This document shows, in pieces, positions 12,001 to 24,236 of a stretch of 64,000 nt of DNA (its first letter is position 1; the number at the start of each line of letters is the position of its first letter). A model generated the notes under the pieces. The model was not told where the DNA came from, ran no database searches, and saw nothing but the letters and a program-made list of their open reading frames with translations. The position numbers and the translations under genes were made by a program. Origin of the DNA: Mytilus galloprovincialis (lineage: Eukaryota; Mollusca; Bivalvia; Mytilida; Mytilidae); NCBI RefSeq assembly GCF_965363235.1, contig NC_134843.1, forward strand, positions 2,790,001-2,854,000, written 5' to 3'.

Positions 12001-15000
12001 GTTTTTGATGAAGCTGAAGTCCAATCAACTTGAAACTTAGTAAGCTTGTTGCTTATAATATGATCTTTTTAATTTTAAAGCCAAATTAGACTTTTGACCC
12101 CAATTTCACGGTCCACTAAACATAGAAAATGAAAGTGGGAGTTTCAGGTTAAAGTTTTTGGTCAAGGTAGTTTTTGATAAAATTGAAGTCCAATCAACTT
12201 GAAACTTAGTACTTATGTTCCCTATAGTATAATCTTGCTAATTTTAATGCCAAATTAGATTATTACCCAATTTCACGGTCCATGGAACATGGTAAAGGAA
12301 AGTGCGAGTGGGGCATCCGTGTACTTTGGACACATTCTTGTTTTAAATAATTTTGATCTGAATGCAACCTAGAAAGATAAGATTGTCACTAGTTTTTTTT
12401 AATTTGACCAAAATAAATAATTTCCAGATAACAATTTTTTTTTAATGGCGGCTATATTTCTACTTCCTACTATTTACAATCTTTTTAATTATTAAATACA
12501 GTTCTATTTTCATTGTGATTGCTGCTATTATTCTGGAGAATTAAAAAAAAAGAAATTTGTAATATACATCTTCCAAGAAGATGTGGTATGAGTGCCATTG
12601 AGACAACTCTCCATCCAAGTCTCAATTTGTAAAAGTAAACCATTATAGGTCAAAGTACGGCCTTCAACATGGAGCCTTGGCTCACACCGAACAGCAAACT
12701 ATAAAGGGCCCCAAATATGAAATGCGTAAAACCATTCAAACTGGAAATGAGAAACACTTGTGAACCACATCAACAAACTACAACTACTGAACATCAGATT
12801 CTTGGACAGGTGCAAACAAATCTGAAACAATAGTGTAACATCATAACATAGAAAGTTGCTTATACAGATGAAGTTTACATTCTATCAAAGCAGTTTTTGC
12901 AATTCATGTGTCATGCCCCTTTAAAAAAAGCTAATGTTTACCATATGATAAATTCCACATTTTTTTATCAGTAGCTTTAATTTTTCAGGAGACTACCTAA
13001 ACAGCTATAAAACACTGTTTAATTTTCATTTTCAACATGGGATTCTGAAATCCATTTTATTTAAATGAATATATTGCAAATGTGATGAATTATTAGAAAT
13101 TAAAGTTACCAAGTTGTTATTGCAGGCGTGATTTGGATGTGGACCATTATGGATTGGAGAAATTGAAAAAAAGAGTTCTGGAATATTTTGCAATAAGACA
13201 ATTAAAGAATTCATTAAAAGGACCTATACTATGTTTTGTTGGTCCACCTGGTGTTGGGAAAACAAGTATTGGCAGATCTATCGCTCAAACACTTGGTAGA
13301 GAATTTCACAGGTAAAGTAGTAGATATATTTGTTATGGGGCCAGCTGAAGGACGCCTCCAGGTGCGGGAATTTCTCACTGCATTGAAGACCTATTGGTGA
13401 CCTTCTGTTGTTGTCTGTTCTGTGGTCGGGTTGTTGTGTCTTTGACACATTCCCCATTCCCATTCTCAATTTTATTTATTTTCTTGGATGGCATATTTTG
13501 CAAGATGTCGCCTGTGACCTTTCAAAGGTTTTGTTGGTGACTTTGTGACTTTTAAAAGGACCAGTTTTATTTGCCCTGCTTAAAATGTACATGCGACCTG
13601 AGGCAATTTAAAAACATAACCCTGTGGCATAAAGCGGGAGGGGAGCTTGTTTCCTACTAGAGCCCTGTGTATAAAATAATATTGAAAAATATGTGACATT
13701 TTAAAGTTTTTGTGTGAAAGAAACATCAAGTCAATATAAACTGAATTCAAAAACATCAGATTTATTAATGATATACATCCAGACATGGTTTAAACCATTT
13801 ATATAATTATTTTATTTTGTAATAATACAGAATATCCCTTGGAGGTGTTTGTGACCAGTCGGACATCAGAGGTCACAGAAGGACATACATTGGGTCAATG
13901 CCAGGCAGAATTATTCATGGAATTCGATTGGTTGGAACAAATAATCCTGTATTTTTACTTGATGAAGTTGATAAACTGGTAAGACAGATTACAGTGTAAG
14001 GGAGAAACATTTGAAGCCTTAGCAAGTAGTTATTTGGTTCAAATCTAACATCACAAACACGAATTATTATATCTTTAATTTGTTAAGATTCTGGTGACCT
14101 GACATTTATTTTGTGGTTTAGATATTGATATCACAATCAGGTGACTTGGTATGATAGCCAATGAGAACTTTCCTTTATGTTATACATCTAATCAATTATA
14201 ACGCTGTTTTCAAAATAAGTATGTCTCATTACTTTATATCATATACGCAGTAAAAATATACTGGTACTTCCTCAAGATTGGAAGTTTTATAAAAGTTCTT
14301 TAATTTAAGGAATGACTGTAATATTTTTTCTGTCTATGAAGAAATAACATAAAAAATGTGGTGCACACTGAATAATGTACGTAGCGGGTTATTTAACAGT
14401 GTGCACCACATTTTTTATGTTATTTCGAATAGACTGATAAAATATTACAGTTATTCATGAAAAAATGTTGATGACGTCATGGTCACATGACAAAATTGTG
14501 TCTATGATATGATAAACAAAACGACGTCAGCCAATCAAAAGATATGTTACATCCAAAATTAAATTATTTTAGGATGCCTTCCATATGAACATCATGGATG
14601 AATTTGAAGAAAAAATGAAACAATCCTGCAAAACATTTTTGTTTGTATTCTGTGAAGAATAAGGTAAACCAGGGGACTTCTCAATTTAATGTTTGGAATA
14701 CATTCAGGAAATAGCTGCTAATTTATCTGTATTAATAGACCTTCATTTCTAACATTTCTATTTAAAAAGTAGAAAAAATAAGAATGCCATTCACATTTGT
14801 TTAAAAACTACTTAACATTTAAGTATTAATTTTATTTTTCAGGGAAAGTCACTCCATGGTGACCCTGCTGCTGCTCTGTTGGAGGTATTAGATCCTGAAC
14901 AGAACCACACTTTTACAGACCAGTATCCTTTTGAAGATTTATAGTGATTTTTTTTAGTAAATCGTAAATCAACAATACTGCTGTCTTTTAATCAAAGCCT

Positions 15001-18000
15001 TAAAGGCTGTAAAAGCAATTGCTGCCATGTTAATGTTTGGGGACTTTTATTTTTCATCCACATATATACAAGAATTAAACCTGACATGAGTGTTGTCTAG
15101 TTAAAAGTAAGAAGGTTTTAACTTTATATAAATAAAAGACTTTAGCAGAAAGTCATTTTTAATATGTTTTATATTTCACAAGGAGACATCACGTTTACCA
15201 GGCTAAAGTTGGGGTCAAATATACATGTGCTGAAACATATAACTCAAAAAGAAATCATCATGGATTATCCCCTGGTAGTGTTTGTAACTTCCTTGGCAAT
15301 AATTTCCTTTATTGATTTAATTTTAACAATTTTCATTATTAATTTATATTTAACCATTAACACAAATGATTAAGTTAAAACATTTCAACTTTCCAGACGC
15401 AAATGTTAAAAAACGGGAAAGAAATAAAATATCTTACAAGACATAAACATGTAAAGAATAAATTAAATGTATATTTCAGCTTAATAAAAATATTTTCATA
15501 ATGTTACTTTAATTACTTTGTCATCATTTTTAAAACTAAGTTCCAAACATTATTGCTCAGTTGATATGTGTCCTTCTGATGCGGTACGAGCACAGGCACT
15601 TGTTTCTATCCATAGGAAGGTCGAGCACTTGTTTCTATCCATAGGAAGGTCGATTATCCATATAAATAGTTTTATATGGATAGTCGACCTTCCTATGGAT
15701 AGAAACAAGTGCATGTGGGTACGAGATAACTACAATTCTCATGCAATCCCGAAAAGGGGGGTCATCACAGACAAACATGACATTAAATCGTTATCACTGA
15801 ACTAGTATATATATTGTATAGGGGCCAGCTGAAGGACGCCTCCGGGTGCGGGAATTTTTCGCTGCATTGAAGACCTGTTGGTGACCTTAATTCTGCTGTT
15901 GTATGTTTTTCTATGGTCGGGTTGTTGTCTCTTTGACAAATTCCCCATTTCCATTCTCAATTTTATTATACGAACAAGAACAAACAGCTATACGTTGCTT
16001 TGATATTTATCAATTTTCAGGAAACATTGCGAAAAATGATCTTCAATACATAATTTCATGCTTGCATCACAGCTGAAGATTGACCAATCAGATAATTAGA
16101 TTGTGTTTATTTATTTGAATATTGGAGTTGAAGCGGTGGCAAATCCTCGGGTTTTACCATATATAAGTACACAAACTTAAAACTCAATTTAATTTTTGTT
16201 AAATCATTAAAATTTAATTTGAGATCGTTTTTTCAAATCTCCTTATCATATTAGACATGTGTTATAAAAATCTTTGTGATATCTTTTACCGTTTGGATTT
16301 AAATTGGAATTAAAAATTGTATTTTCCCATAGAATTTAAGGTAAAATCCCGAGAATTTCACCTCCAAGAAATTTAAAGTGCCAGGATGTTCGAAAATATG
16401 TATATTTCGAAAACATGTGAAATAAAATTGCTAACACGGTGGACCGTCGAGTGTCAACTAACGTAGTAGACTTGTTCACTGAAAAGACGAGGATAATGGT
16501 TTCATCTGACATTTATTATGCAAACCCAGTTTTGATCATGATATTTAAAAAGACGTACTTTTTTTCAATCTATGTATTAATAAACTAGAAAATTCCAAAT
16601 TGTAAATATCTCTTCATCTGGACCGACTTGGCATCTACTACGTTTGGACGGGTCCATTTCATTAGTAAGGTGATCGATAAATATTACGGAGTTTTGACAG
16701 AAAAGGAAAACGAACTTATTGTTATGTGTTTTCAACAAGGGTTTCGTTCCGCTAAATTATTTGCGCAAATAAAGTTTGTCTATTTTTAGATTACAGGTAA
16801 TAATTTGACACTACGCATTAACCTGTGTAGTGATTTTGATTTTACGATAAATGTATGAATGAACGATAATTTTATGAATGAACAAGAGCACCTGACCTCT
16901 TAAAGAAACACAAATTAAACATAAAAAACCGTATTTATTAGGAGATAATTCAGTTAAATTTTCAATACTAAATCAACAACTGAAATGAATCCATATTTTG
17001 TTGAAACATCGTACGAACGGCGGAAAACGGAATCGCATTTATAGAAATGTACTTCTTTTCACTCGGACTTCTATGTTATTTGATAGTCAAACGGTTGACC
17101 CTTTAAATACAAAAATACATCTACAAGAACATATTCTGAAACTTCTTAAATCCACTAACTTTTTTTTAAAGTTTCAAGCTATGTATTGCATAAGAAAACA
17201 TACATAGGTGTTAAAGAATGACTGACCAGGAGCCTGTTTAACAAAATACTATGGCTTGATCTGGGCGGAGTCTCTGATCTGGGTCACAAAGATGGCCATA
17301 CGCGACGGCATAAAAGCAATTGCTTTAAAAAAAAACCAGTATGGTATAATTTTTTCATTATTGTATGTTTGAAGTGTACTAGGAGTAGGAAGCAGGGGCA
17401 TTGATTAATTGAAATGGTGAAAAAATAAGTTTGTTTCTATCCAGAATAGTTTTTGAATTAGCTTTCAACATAAGTATGGCAGTTATAGTCAAATATTTTC
17501 ACCTCTCAAGTAATGCATCGAATGGTGATAAACAGTTTCTGGCATGGAAGCCTTTGACCTTTCTATTAGCAATGAAAGTATTTCAATATTATATATTTCT
17601 TTTTAGATTTTACACTCTAATAGAATGTTTTTGTAATTTCTATATATTTATGATTTCATAGATATTTTCCTCAATGCACAATAGTTATTTGAATGTTCCT
17701 TTTGACCTTTCACAAGTGTTGTTCATAGCAACAGCAAACAATATGGCCACCATTCCTGCAGCATTGTTAGACAGAATGGAATTAATTCAGATACCAGGGT
17801 ATACACAGGAAGAGAAATGTAACATAGCAACAAGACATCTTATATCAAAACAGTTCAAAGAGCATGGCCTGACTGCTGAGCAGTTACAAATACCTGTAGA
17901 TTCTACTAAAATGATTAGTATGTACTTCTGTGTTTGATATTATTTGCATTACTACATCATAGATATATGAAGATGTGGTATGAGTTCCAATGAGACAACT

Positions 18001-19441
18001 GTCCTTCCAAGTACATTCTTTATCTTCAACACATCATGTCCTTATATTTTAGATACACAGAAGAATGAGATTGTCAGAAAATTTCTTTATAACAATCAGT
18101 TCCTATATCCCTGTTGCCAATGTTTCTTTGAAACCAAAGGAACACTGTTAAATAAGAATGGAGAATGCAATACCATTATGCAGATAACCTGAGGCTGTAT
18201 TTTGGAAGTATTTTCTTTGTTTCACCAGCAAACTGACTTGATAAATTCGGGTCAAGCTTATCAATGTCAGTTCAAACATATATCCATAACCAGTTTGTAT
18301 TTTTTTTCATTCTAGTATCAAAATATACACGTGAAGCTGGCGTGAGAAACCTAGAGAGAAAGATAGGTGCTGTCTGTAGAGCTGTTGCTGTCAGAGTCGC
18401 TGAAGGAATGTCCAAATCCAAACAAGAAAAACGGGAAACTCCTAAATCAGAAGAAAAAAAACAGGTCATCAATAATAGCTTACCAGAGAACTTATCGCAG
18501 GATGCCACTACAATGGCACATCCACCAGAAATGCCAATTTGTATTGATGAAGCTGCTATCAAGGATATTCTGGGGGTAATAATTATTGTCACACTTTCTT
18601 GTCAGAGTCCTCAATGCTATTCAACTTTATACTTGTTATGCTTTCCAAATATTTTGGTCTGATCGTCGTTGATGAGTCTCATGTAGGCAAAAGATGCATC
18701 TGGTGTATCAAATGATAAGCCTGAACTTTGAAAACTAATTATCAATGCAAATAAAAGAGGTGGTTAGGTTGCAAATGATACAAGTATCCAGCAGAATCTA
18801 AATGACATAAATATTATCAATAGTCTTCAACAAATTTATGTTTATGTATTGAAGAGATCTTTATTGATAGTTGATATTGATCAGATAATAGTCAAGTCAT
18901 TTCAACAAGAGTTTAAGGACATGACCTTATAATAAAATTTATTAATTTATTATTCATTTATTAATGAAATCAGTTACCCGCTGTATATGCAGATTAATGC
19001 CCTTGATTACATTTATTACATTTATCCAGATGAAAAAAAGGTTTTGGATTTTTTTTATTTTAGGCAAAAAGGATTCGAATAGGAGATTAGGAAGTATTTC
19101 ATTTTAATTATGCTGTCATTTGCCTTTCCAGACTTTCAATTCATGATTTTCTTTCAAAATTGTTTGTCGTTAGTGTACGACCAAAATTGCTTACAGTGAC
19201 CTTGAGTATGAAGTGCTAATGGAATTTCAAGATAAGATTAAGAATTACATTATTTTTTTCAGCATAAAATTTCCTATTCAACTTAAAATTAACTATGTTT
19301 TAGCCACCTCAGTTTGAGAGTGAAGTATCTCAAAGGCTTGTACAACCTGGTGTGGCTGTAGGCTTAGCATGGACAGTAATGGGTGGAGAAATTATGTTTG
19401 TTGAGGCTACTAGGATGGATGGAGAAGGAAAGCTCATTCTG

Positions 19442-19473
<32 letters not shown>

Positions 19474-22024
19474 TGCTAACTTGGCCATGAACTGGGTTAG
19501 GGCTAATGCAAAGAAGGTAGTTGTTTATATTTAGTCTAGTTTATAATATTGGTAACTACAATTTTCAAGAAGAAAAAAATTGATATTGTGCAAATCTTGA
19601 TCATAAATTGACAGAAAGTTTCATAAAGATACCATATAACTTCCTGGTAATTGTACTTGAAAAATAATTGGAGATGAAAGTGCACTATTAGTATTTAATA
19701 AACTGATACACATATCTACATTTTTTAATTCTCCCTTGAACTGAAGAACTGTAATTTTCAGCTATTCATCACTTCTTCTTATGACATTCAGCATTGCAAC
19801 ACCTTTCATGTGTCAAGGGAACAACACTGTAAAATAATTTTAAAATTTGAACAGAAAATTGTGCAGAAATATATGGTACAAAAAGAAAGGCTGAAGATAT
19901 TCAAGTCAAGTTGACAACACCATGGCAATGGAAAAGGTTGAAACAACAAATAATTTTGTTAACTCAATGACTTTTTTTTTAAATTGTTGTTTGAATTAAA
20001 AAGTATTTTTATTGTGATAGAGATTAAATACGGATTTTTTTTTTCAGAATTTAATAGATAATGAATAATTACTGGCATTTATTTTTCTTTTAGCTTACAG
20101 TGAGTTAATTATACCTACAGTAGCTAGCAGTAATTTGTACCATTCCCATATAATCCTACGTTTCATTTCTACATTCATTATAAATTCAGGGGTTTTATTC
20201 ATTTCATCTGAATTCCATTATTTGCATCATATTTGCATGAAGTAGTATGCTATTTATATTTACAACACATTTTATTTTGCAACCTGGCAGGGATTAAATC
20301 CTTGCACTGTATTATCATGTTTTTGATAATTACCAGTAACTGGATATGTCTATTTTTTATTTAGATATTTTTACATTTGTAGTTGTAAAAATCGTAAATG
20401 AACTGGTATGGAAAAAAAGTTGTTCTTCAATTTGTATAGGATATTTTTTTTTAATTCGTCAGTCCTTTTACAAAAATTTATAATGTAAGTGCTTAAAATA
20501 TAGAATTCATCTCTCAGAATCAGACTTCACAAGGATATTTTAATTTACTTTTGGAATAAATGTTTTTGTGTGTTCTAACTTTAATACCTTTATAAATGTA
20601 TATTACAGCTTACTTTTGGAAATGGCAAGAGTTTGTTGGCAGGAAAAGATATACACATCCATTTTCCTGCAGGTGCTGTAGGCAAGGATGGACCGTCTGC
20701 TGGTGTTACCATAGCTACAGTTTTAGTGTCTTTATTCAGTGGACAATTGGTTAGATCAGATACAGCAATGACAGGGGAAATAACTCTCAGAGGATTAGTA
20801 CTTCCTGTAAGTTTTTTTTTTTATTTTCTTATTTTGACAAAAATGTGCAAAAATGAATGTACTTTTAGTATCTTTTATCACTAGTCAAGAGTATTCAGAA
20901 AGCAACAGACTGTGAGACTAATATGAACTTGTCAGGCTTCTAAATATAGAATAAGATGTCTCTCAGGTGCATCAAATATCTGATTAAAAGCATTTATCCT
21001 ATTATCAACAGCATGCACATAAGAGATTACTATGGATGCATTATTTTTGGGATACCAATTTTTGAGGAATTTGTTGGTAGAGGTAAACCATAATTTAAAT
21101 GTACAACAAATTATAGATTTGCTATATACTTTGTATGATGTCGACTTGGTAAAACCACTAAATCAAAAATTCACACAAAATGTAAGTTTTCCTTATTCTT
21201 GTCGTAACTTTGCATGTAAAAAAAAAGGCTGGGAAATCAAATCATACACTGCTTGGTGTGTAGCTTTTACACATGAAATCCACTTGAATAATTAGCCTAA
21301 AATTGTTATAAAATAAAAGATTTAGTACTTCTTCTGGAACCACAAATAATTTGTTTATTAATACTTTTTTTTACATTGTATTAACAGGTTGGTGGTATAA
21401 AGGAGAAAGTACTTGGAGCACATAGAGCTGGCATTAGAAGAGTTATCCTACCCAAGAGGAATATGAAAGATTTATATGAGATCCCTAATAATGTCAAGGT
21501 TAATATTAAAATAAAAACACATTTATAATTTTATTACAAAGTTTGTAATTCTTTCCTGTAAAATTCCATTGCAATTTTAATGTTCCTGACAATTTTTTGG
21601 AATATTTAGTATTAACTTTATCCATCATGGTGTCTGAAAAAAAATGGTCAACTTTTTTACCTTAATTTCATATATGTACATGTAATACTCTTTTATTTAT
21701 ATAAGCATCAAGTGAAGTAAATAGAGGTTTGAAATATCTTTCATTCATGCCCAACTCTCATGTACTTTGAAATGGAACTGTTGAGATGTCCTTGTTTTAA
21801 TAGGTCAAAAAAGTGTAAAGATTTTTATATATATATCATTTTTATCAGTAAAAAATTGTACTTGACGTGAAATTTTCAAGTTTTTATCTATTTTTACTAT
21901 ATTTACATTTTAGGGTGAGATGTCTTTCATATTTGCCAGTCAATTAGAGGATGTATTGAATGCAGCATTTGACAATGGATTCCCAGCCCTGCCCATGGAA
22001 GATGTTACACCAAGTAAATTGTGA
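3070..22024 (+). CDS. LONP2: Lon protease 2, peroxisomal (17 exons, complete)
   Basis: ATP-dependent serine protease of the peroxisome matrix that degrades misfolded and oxidised proteins and helps process PTS1 enzymes (family knowledge). Exons: 3070-3176, 5153-5243, 5996-6191, 6886-7004, 9304-9456, 10044-10228, 10891-10989, 11457-11531, 13126-13311, 13831-13978, 14843-14922, 17685-17917, 18316-18575, 19304-19516, 20609-20806, 21388-21498, 21914-22024. All junctions are GT-AG and in phase, giving 854 aa (human 852). The order is: N-terminal LON domain (about residues 10-220), acidic linker, AAA+ domain with Walker A GPPGVGKT (381-388) and Walker [11 protein letters not shown] (444-453), then the protease domain with catalytic Ser745 in KDGPSAG and Lys788 in GGIKEK. 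The last residues SKL are a canonical peroxisomal targeting signal, separating it from mitochondrial LONP1. An in-frame TAA precedes the ATG. A likely AATAAA poly(A) signal is at 22527-22532. All key residues are intact. Confidence 0.97.
3266..3413. mobile_element. small MITE in LONP2 intron 1 (element 3272-3407)
   Basis: A 136-bp element starts CAGTCTTCACG and ends CGTGAAGACTG, an 11-bp perfect terminal inverted repeat. CAATAT flanks it on both sides (3266-3271 and 3408-3413), a 6-bp candidate target duplication. Internal GC-rich segments (GCAGCCCGAG, GCTGCGGGCC) are also partly inverted. No coding capacity. Confidence 0.65.
3500..3630 (+). repeat. single copy of the 1851/2376 repeat family
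   Basis: Contains CATACAACAATCACTTTTC, GTGGCGTCAGATATTTTGT and TTTTACGGGAAC, matching the right arm of the inverted duplication at 2376-2541. Lies in LONP2 intron 1. Confidence 0.65.
3930..4050 (-). mobile_element. degraded fragment of the GGCGGATC element family
   Basis: Read on the minus strand it matches the middle of the element at 7695-7851, including GTGATTCCCTATATAATCAA and the run of G/C around GGGCCC. The ends are not preserved. Confidence 0.5.
4844..5152 (+). repeat. tandem repeat carrying copies of the LONP2 exon-2 splice acceptor
   Basis: Units of 71, 71, 67 and 68 bp (starts near 4844, 4915, 4986, 5053) and a last, shorter one (from 5121) contain TATGAATATTTGTAAGACC, then a T-rich tract, then TTTAG or TATAG followed by TATGTACATG or TATGAACATGG. 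The last unit runs directly into exon 2 at 5153, whose opening TATGAACATGGTTAAAAGT is part of the repeat. Acceptor-like AG dinucleotides therefore occur at 4888, 4959, 5027 and 5094 as well as at the true site, 5152. Confidence 0.8.
5769..5942 (+). repeat. dispersed repeat, GGGGCCAGCTGAAGGACG family
   Basis: Runs from TTCATTATCACTGAACCAGT through GGGGCCAGCTGAAGGACG to CATTCTCAATTTTA. Full-length relatives are at 13337-13475 and 15780-15966, and a partial 3' piece is at about 7038-7120. No coding capacity; a SINE-like or MITE-like family is possible but no tRNA-type promoter is obvious. Confidence 0.7.
7225..7456 (+). repeat. left half of an old mussel repeat split by a later insertion
   Basis: Sequence ending in ATGTGGTGGGTTAAAC continues, after the inserted element 7457-8812, as ATATGTGTGAGTACTTAACC and GGACAGTGGTGTAACA (8821-8900). 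The halves belong together as one dispersed repeat that I recognise from mussels. Confidence 0.6.
7457..8812. mobile_element. 1.36-kb non-autonomous TIR element with 8-bp target duplication
   Basis: The left end CGGCGTTTTACGTTTCCGC and the reverse complement of the right end, GGGCGTATTGCATTTCCGC, form an imperfect terminal inverted repeat. GGTTAAAC flanks it at 7449-7456 and 8813-8820, an exact 8-bp duplication of the kind made by hAT-type transposases. Both ends carry clusters of ACGTTTCCGCAAA and ACTTTTCCGGAAA subterminal repeats, which could serve as transposase-binding sites. No transposase frame is present, so it would depend on another copy. It contains a second element at 7695-7851. 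Confidence 0.8.
7695..7851 (+). mobile_element. GGCGGATC-type MITE nested in 7457-8812
   Basis: Starts CAGTGGCGGATCTAG and ends CTAAATCCGCCTCTG, an imperfect inverted repeat of about 15 bp. ATGCA flanks it on both sides (7690-7694, 7852-7856). Related copies are at 3930-4050 (minus) and 41813-41955. The CAGnGGCGGA end resembles hAT ends, but the flanking match is only 5 bp. Confidence 0.7.
11571..12345 (+). repeat. four-unit 169-bp tandem repeat with hairpin head (dispersed mussel family)
   Basis: Begins with the hairpin ATGCCCC...GGGGCAT around 11571-11599, followed by a CCGTCCGTCTGTGCGTCCG head. Then units starting GGTTAAAGTTTTTGGTCAAG occur at 11641, 11810, 11979 and 12148, exactly 169 bp apart. 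It ends at GTGGGGCATCCGTGTAC. Located in LONP2 intron 8 (11532-13125). Related heads occur at 38050 and 39935. Confidence 0.8.
12576..12835 (+). repeat. dispersed mussel repeat, GATGTGGTATGAGTGCC family
   Basis: Starts GAAGATGTGGTATGAGTGCC and includes GAGCCTTGGCTCACACCG and CTGAACATCAGATTC. Short pieces of the same family occur at about 17968-18010 (plus), 23350-23410 (minus), 23930-24010 (minus) and 38640-38720 (minus). No coding capacity. Confidence 0.7.
13337..13475 (+). repeat. dispersed repeat, GGGGCCAGCTGAAGGACG family, copy 2
   Basis: Same family as 5769-5942, missing the leading TTCATTATCACTGAAC part. It begins 25 bp after the end of LONP2 exon 9. Confidence 0.7.
14311..14454. mobile_element. 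foldback hairpin element in LONP2 intron 10
   Basis: Two arms of about 55 bp (from CTGTAATATTTTTTCTGTCT at 14316 and ending ATAAAATATTACAG at 14450) are near-perfect reverse complements around a loop of about 26 nt containing TGTACGTAGCGGG. The inner arm contains AAAAAATGTGGTGCACACTG and its inverse. It looks like a foldback MITE; no target duplication was evident. Confidence 0.7.
15597..15712. repeat. direct repeat plus near-perfect 42-bp hairpin
   Basis: GCACTTGTTTCTATCCATAG with the following AGGTCGA is present as two direct copies (15597 and 15625). The second copy then folds with an inverted copy: arms 15625-15666 and 15671-15712 pair over 42 bp with one G-T mismatch and a 4-nt loop TAGT. 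It lies in LONP2 intron 11 next to a repeat of the GGGGCCAGCTGAAG family. Confidence 0.8.
15780..15966 (+). repeat. dispersed repeat, GGGGCCAGCTGAAGGACG family, copy 3
   Basis: Full-length copy including the TTATCACTGAACTAGTATAT lead and the CCATTCTCAATTTTAT end, as at 5769-5942. Lies in LONP2 intron 11. Confidence 0.7.
15967..17684. other. rest of LONP2 intron 11, no gene recognised
   Basis: About 1.7 kb with no exon or recognisable element boundary. The stretch 16380-16700 is less AT-rich (for example CGGTGGACCGTCGAG) and may be an unrecognised repeat. Confidence 0.4.
18640..18745 (+). repeat. tail of a common mussel repeat (GATGAGTCTCATGTAGGC)
   Basis: Contains GTTGATGAGTCTCATGTAGG and GCATCTGGTGTATCAAATGA, which I recognise as the end region of a very common dispersed mussel repeat. 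It lies just inside LONP2 intron 13. The remainder of introns 13 (to 19303) and 14 (19517-20608) shows nothing beyond AT-rich sequence. Confidence 0.5.
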
Positions 22025-24236
22025 GGCTTGGAAGAAATTAAATGTCATACTTGGAAAAGAAATTGAATATTCAATGCCCAAGCAATGAAAATCAAGACAC
22101 GAAATATTACTTCCAAGATGGCATGACATTATTTATATACAGAAGTTTCTTTATCATGTGTTCATAATTAATCAGAAATAGTTTTTGAGTTAAAATAATT
22201 TGGATAGTCCTACTTTTACCATGTTCATGTAGTGGGAGCTGAGTTAATTAAAGGGAGATAAATATGATTTAAAATTTTTGAGAATGATGGAGATGAACAA
22301 TTGTTGTTTAATGTACTGATCTGTGAAACTATATTATTAATTGTTATTTTTATTATGTTAATGTTTTGTAAAAATTTAATAATTAAAATTGATTTATAAC
22401 GATTTAGAAAATTGTGTGCATTATAACTGTTTGATTATAACACCTTTAAGAAGTCCATGTAGTATCAGTAAGAGTAATTTGGTATTTTGGTAGAACTTGT
22501 ATTGCTAAACACTCCTTCTGACTATTAATAAAAGTTTTTGAGAAAATCAGGAAAAAAAGAAGTCAATCGAATTGGTGATCTTAATCATATTGGTATTTTG
22601 TAGATCTTTTATTGCTGATCTCCTCAGTTGTTTAAAGTTTCTTTATCTTTTATAATACGAAAAAATATGCAGAATTCTTTTATTGGTGGCCTATCCTATA
22701 TGTCCTAAGGGCAATAACTCTGTTAATAGTCAATTGATAGTTTCAGTCATATTGGTTTTTGGTAGATCTGTGTAAATGTATTGCTGATAAGTTTCCATCT
22801 AGTATAAGTTAAAACTGGTAAAACATGTCATATAAGGTCAACAGTTTCAGTCATGTTATTTTTGTATAACTTGTATCTGGTTCCAGAATCCTCAAACTAG
22901 CCCTTTTGGACAGATGAGCTAAAACCTTAATCACTTTAGGGTGAATATGAAGCCACAAGACAGGACAGATGGACATAAACTCTGTTAAACAACTTCATAC
23001 ATTAAATTGTGTTTAATTATCTGTCATAGATACTGAGGCAAAGCCCTTATACAGGTGAATAGCACCTGAATTCTACAGCATGAAATTGAGGTAAGTGCAA
23101 TATTTTGTATGTCAGACAGACATATCATAGTCCCCTGATAACAAATTCATGACCTTGGAGGTCAAGTGCTCTTAGTAGTTCATCTACAGTGACCACTAGA
23201 CTCAACACTGAGGCATTTGAATCCTACTTGTACCTTTATTCTCTAGGACTGACAGCTTTAATGCCCATGGCTTTGGTACAGTTTTCTCTGGCTTCTTCCA
23301 TTGATTTGACTGGAAACAGCATATAACCAAAAGTGCTGCAAGTGGCTTCAAATCATATGGTCTCTGGTTGAGAGTTGTCTCATTAGCAGGCACTCATTAT
23401 GATCATACCACATTGTCTTATTTTAAAAATAAACATGAACAATCAATGATATCAATCAATACATCTAATAACAAAGTCATTTGTCAAATTTTAAGCATAG
23501 TTACATTTTGTACTGTGAAATGACCCGAAACTTAACCTGCAAACTAAATAAGAGCATGGTACTTTTGCCAGTAAATATGTAAAGACCACTGAAAAAGAAC
23601 ACCAAAAATAGAAAAGAACAGTACATGTATTAAATAAGTAAAGACCATTAAAATGTACTGTTAAACACCTATCCCAGGTTAGGGGAGGTTTGGTGCCAGC
23701 AAACTATTTAAACCCTGCCATATTCTGTGAGTGTGAGTGCCTATCATACATGTACATAAGGAGCATGTTACTAAGTGCTTTTCATTTGTAGCTGTTTATC
23801 ATGTATTTTTTTCTTTCATTGTTTTGGTAACATAAATCAGGCAATTAGTTTTCTTGTTAGAATTGTTTTACATTTGTCATTTCAGTTCCATTTTCAGCTG
23901 ACTATGCAGTAAGGGTTTTTCTCATTGTTGAAGGCTGTATAGCAACCTGGAGTTGTTAACTTCAATGTCATTTGGTCTCTGGTGAAGAATAATGTCTCAT
24001 TGTCAATCAGACCATATTTTCTTATATATTAAATCAGAAAGAAACAGAACAATTATGAATAAACTTTACCTAATAAAAAGAAGGCTATTTATTTGATAGG
24101 GTTATAGAGAATGTAATGGTCTGCTGAAAAGGGACATTGCATTTAACCATGAAATATACATTTTGAAGAAAACACTGCATATACACTGTCAGTAATGAAT
24201 AAAAAAAAGTTAACCAGAAATAAATTGTAGCTTTAT
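22025..24236. other. convergent intergenic region between LONP2 and TP53RK
   Basis: Holds the LONP2 3' UTR with a likely AATAAA at 22527-22532, then AT-rich sequence with minus-strand fragments of the 12576 repeat family at about 23350-23410 and 23930-24010. On the minus strand an AATAAA (plus TTTATT, 24232-24237) overlaps the TP53RK stop codon by one base. No further gene is seen. Confidence 0.6.

Noticed and set aside
20091-20110. Alternative acceptor (TTTAGCTTACAG) before LONP2 exon 15
   Set aside because: The sequence after it has a stop in frame and does not match Lon. The site at 20609 restores the conserved protease domain.
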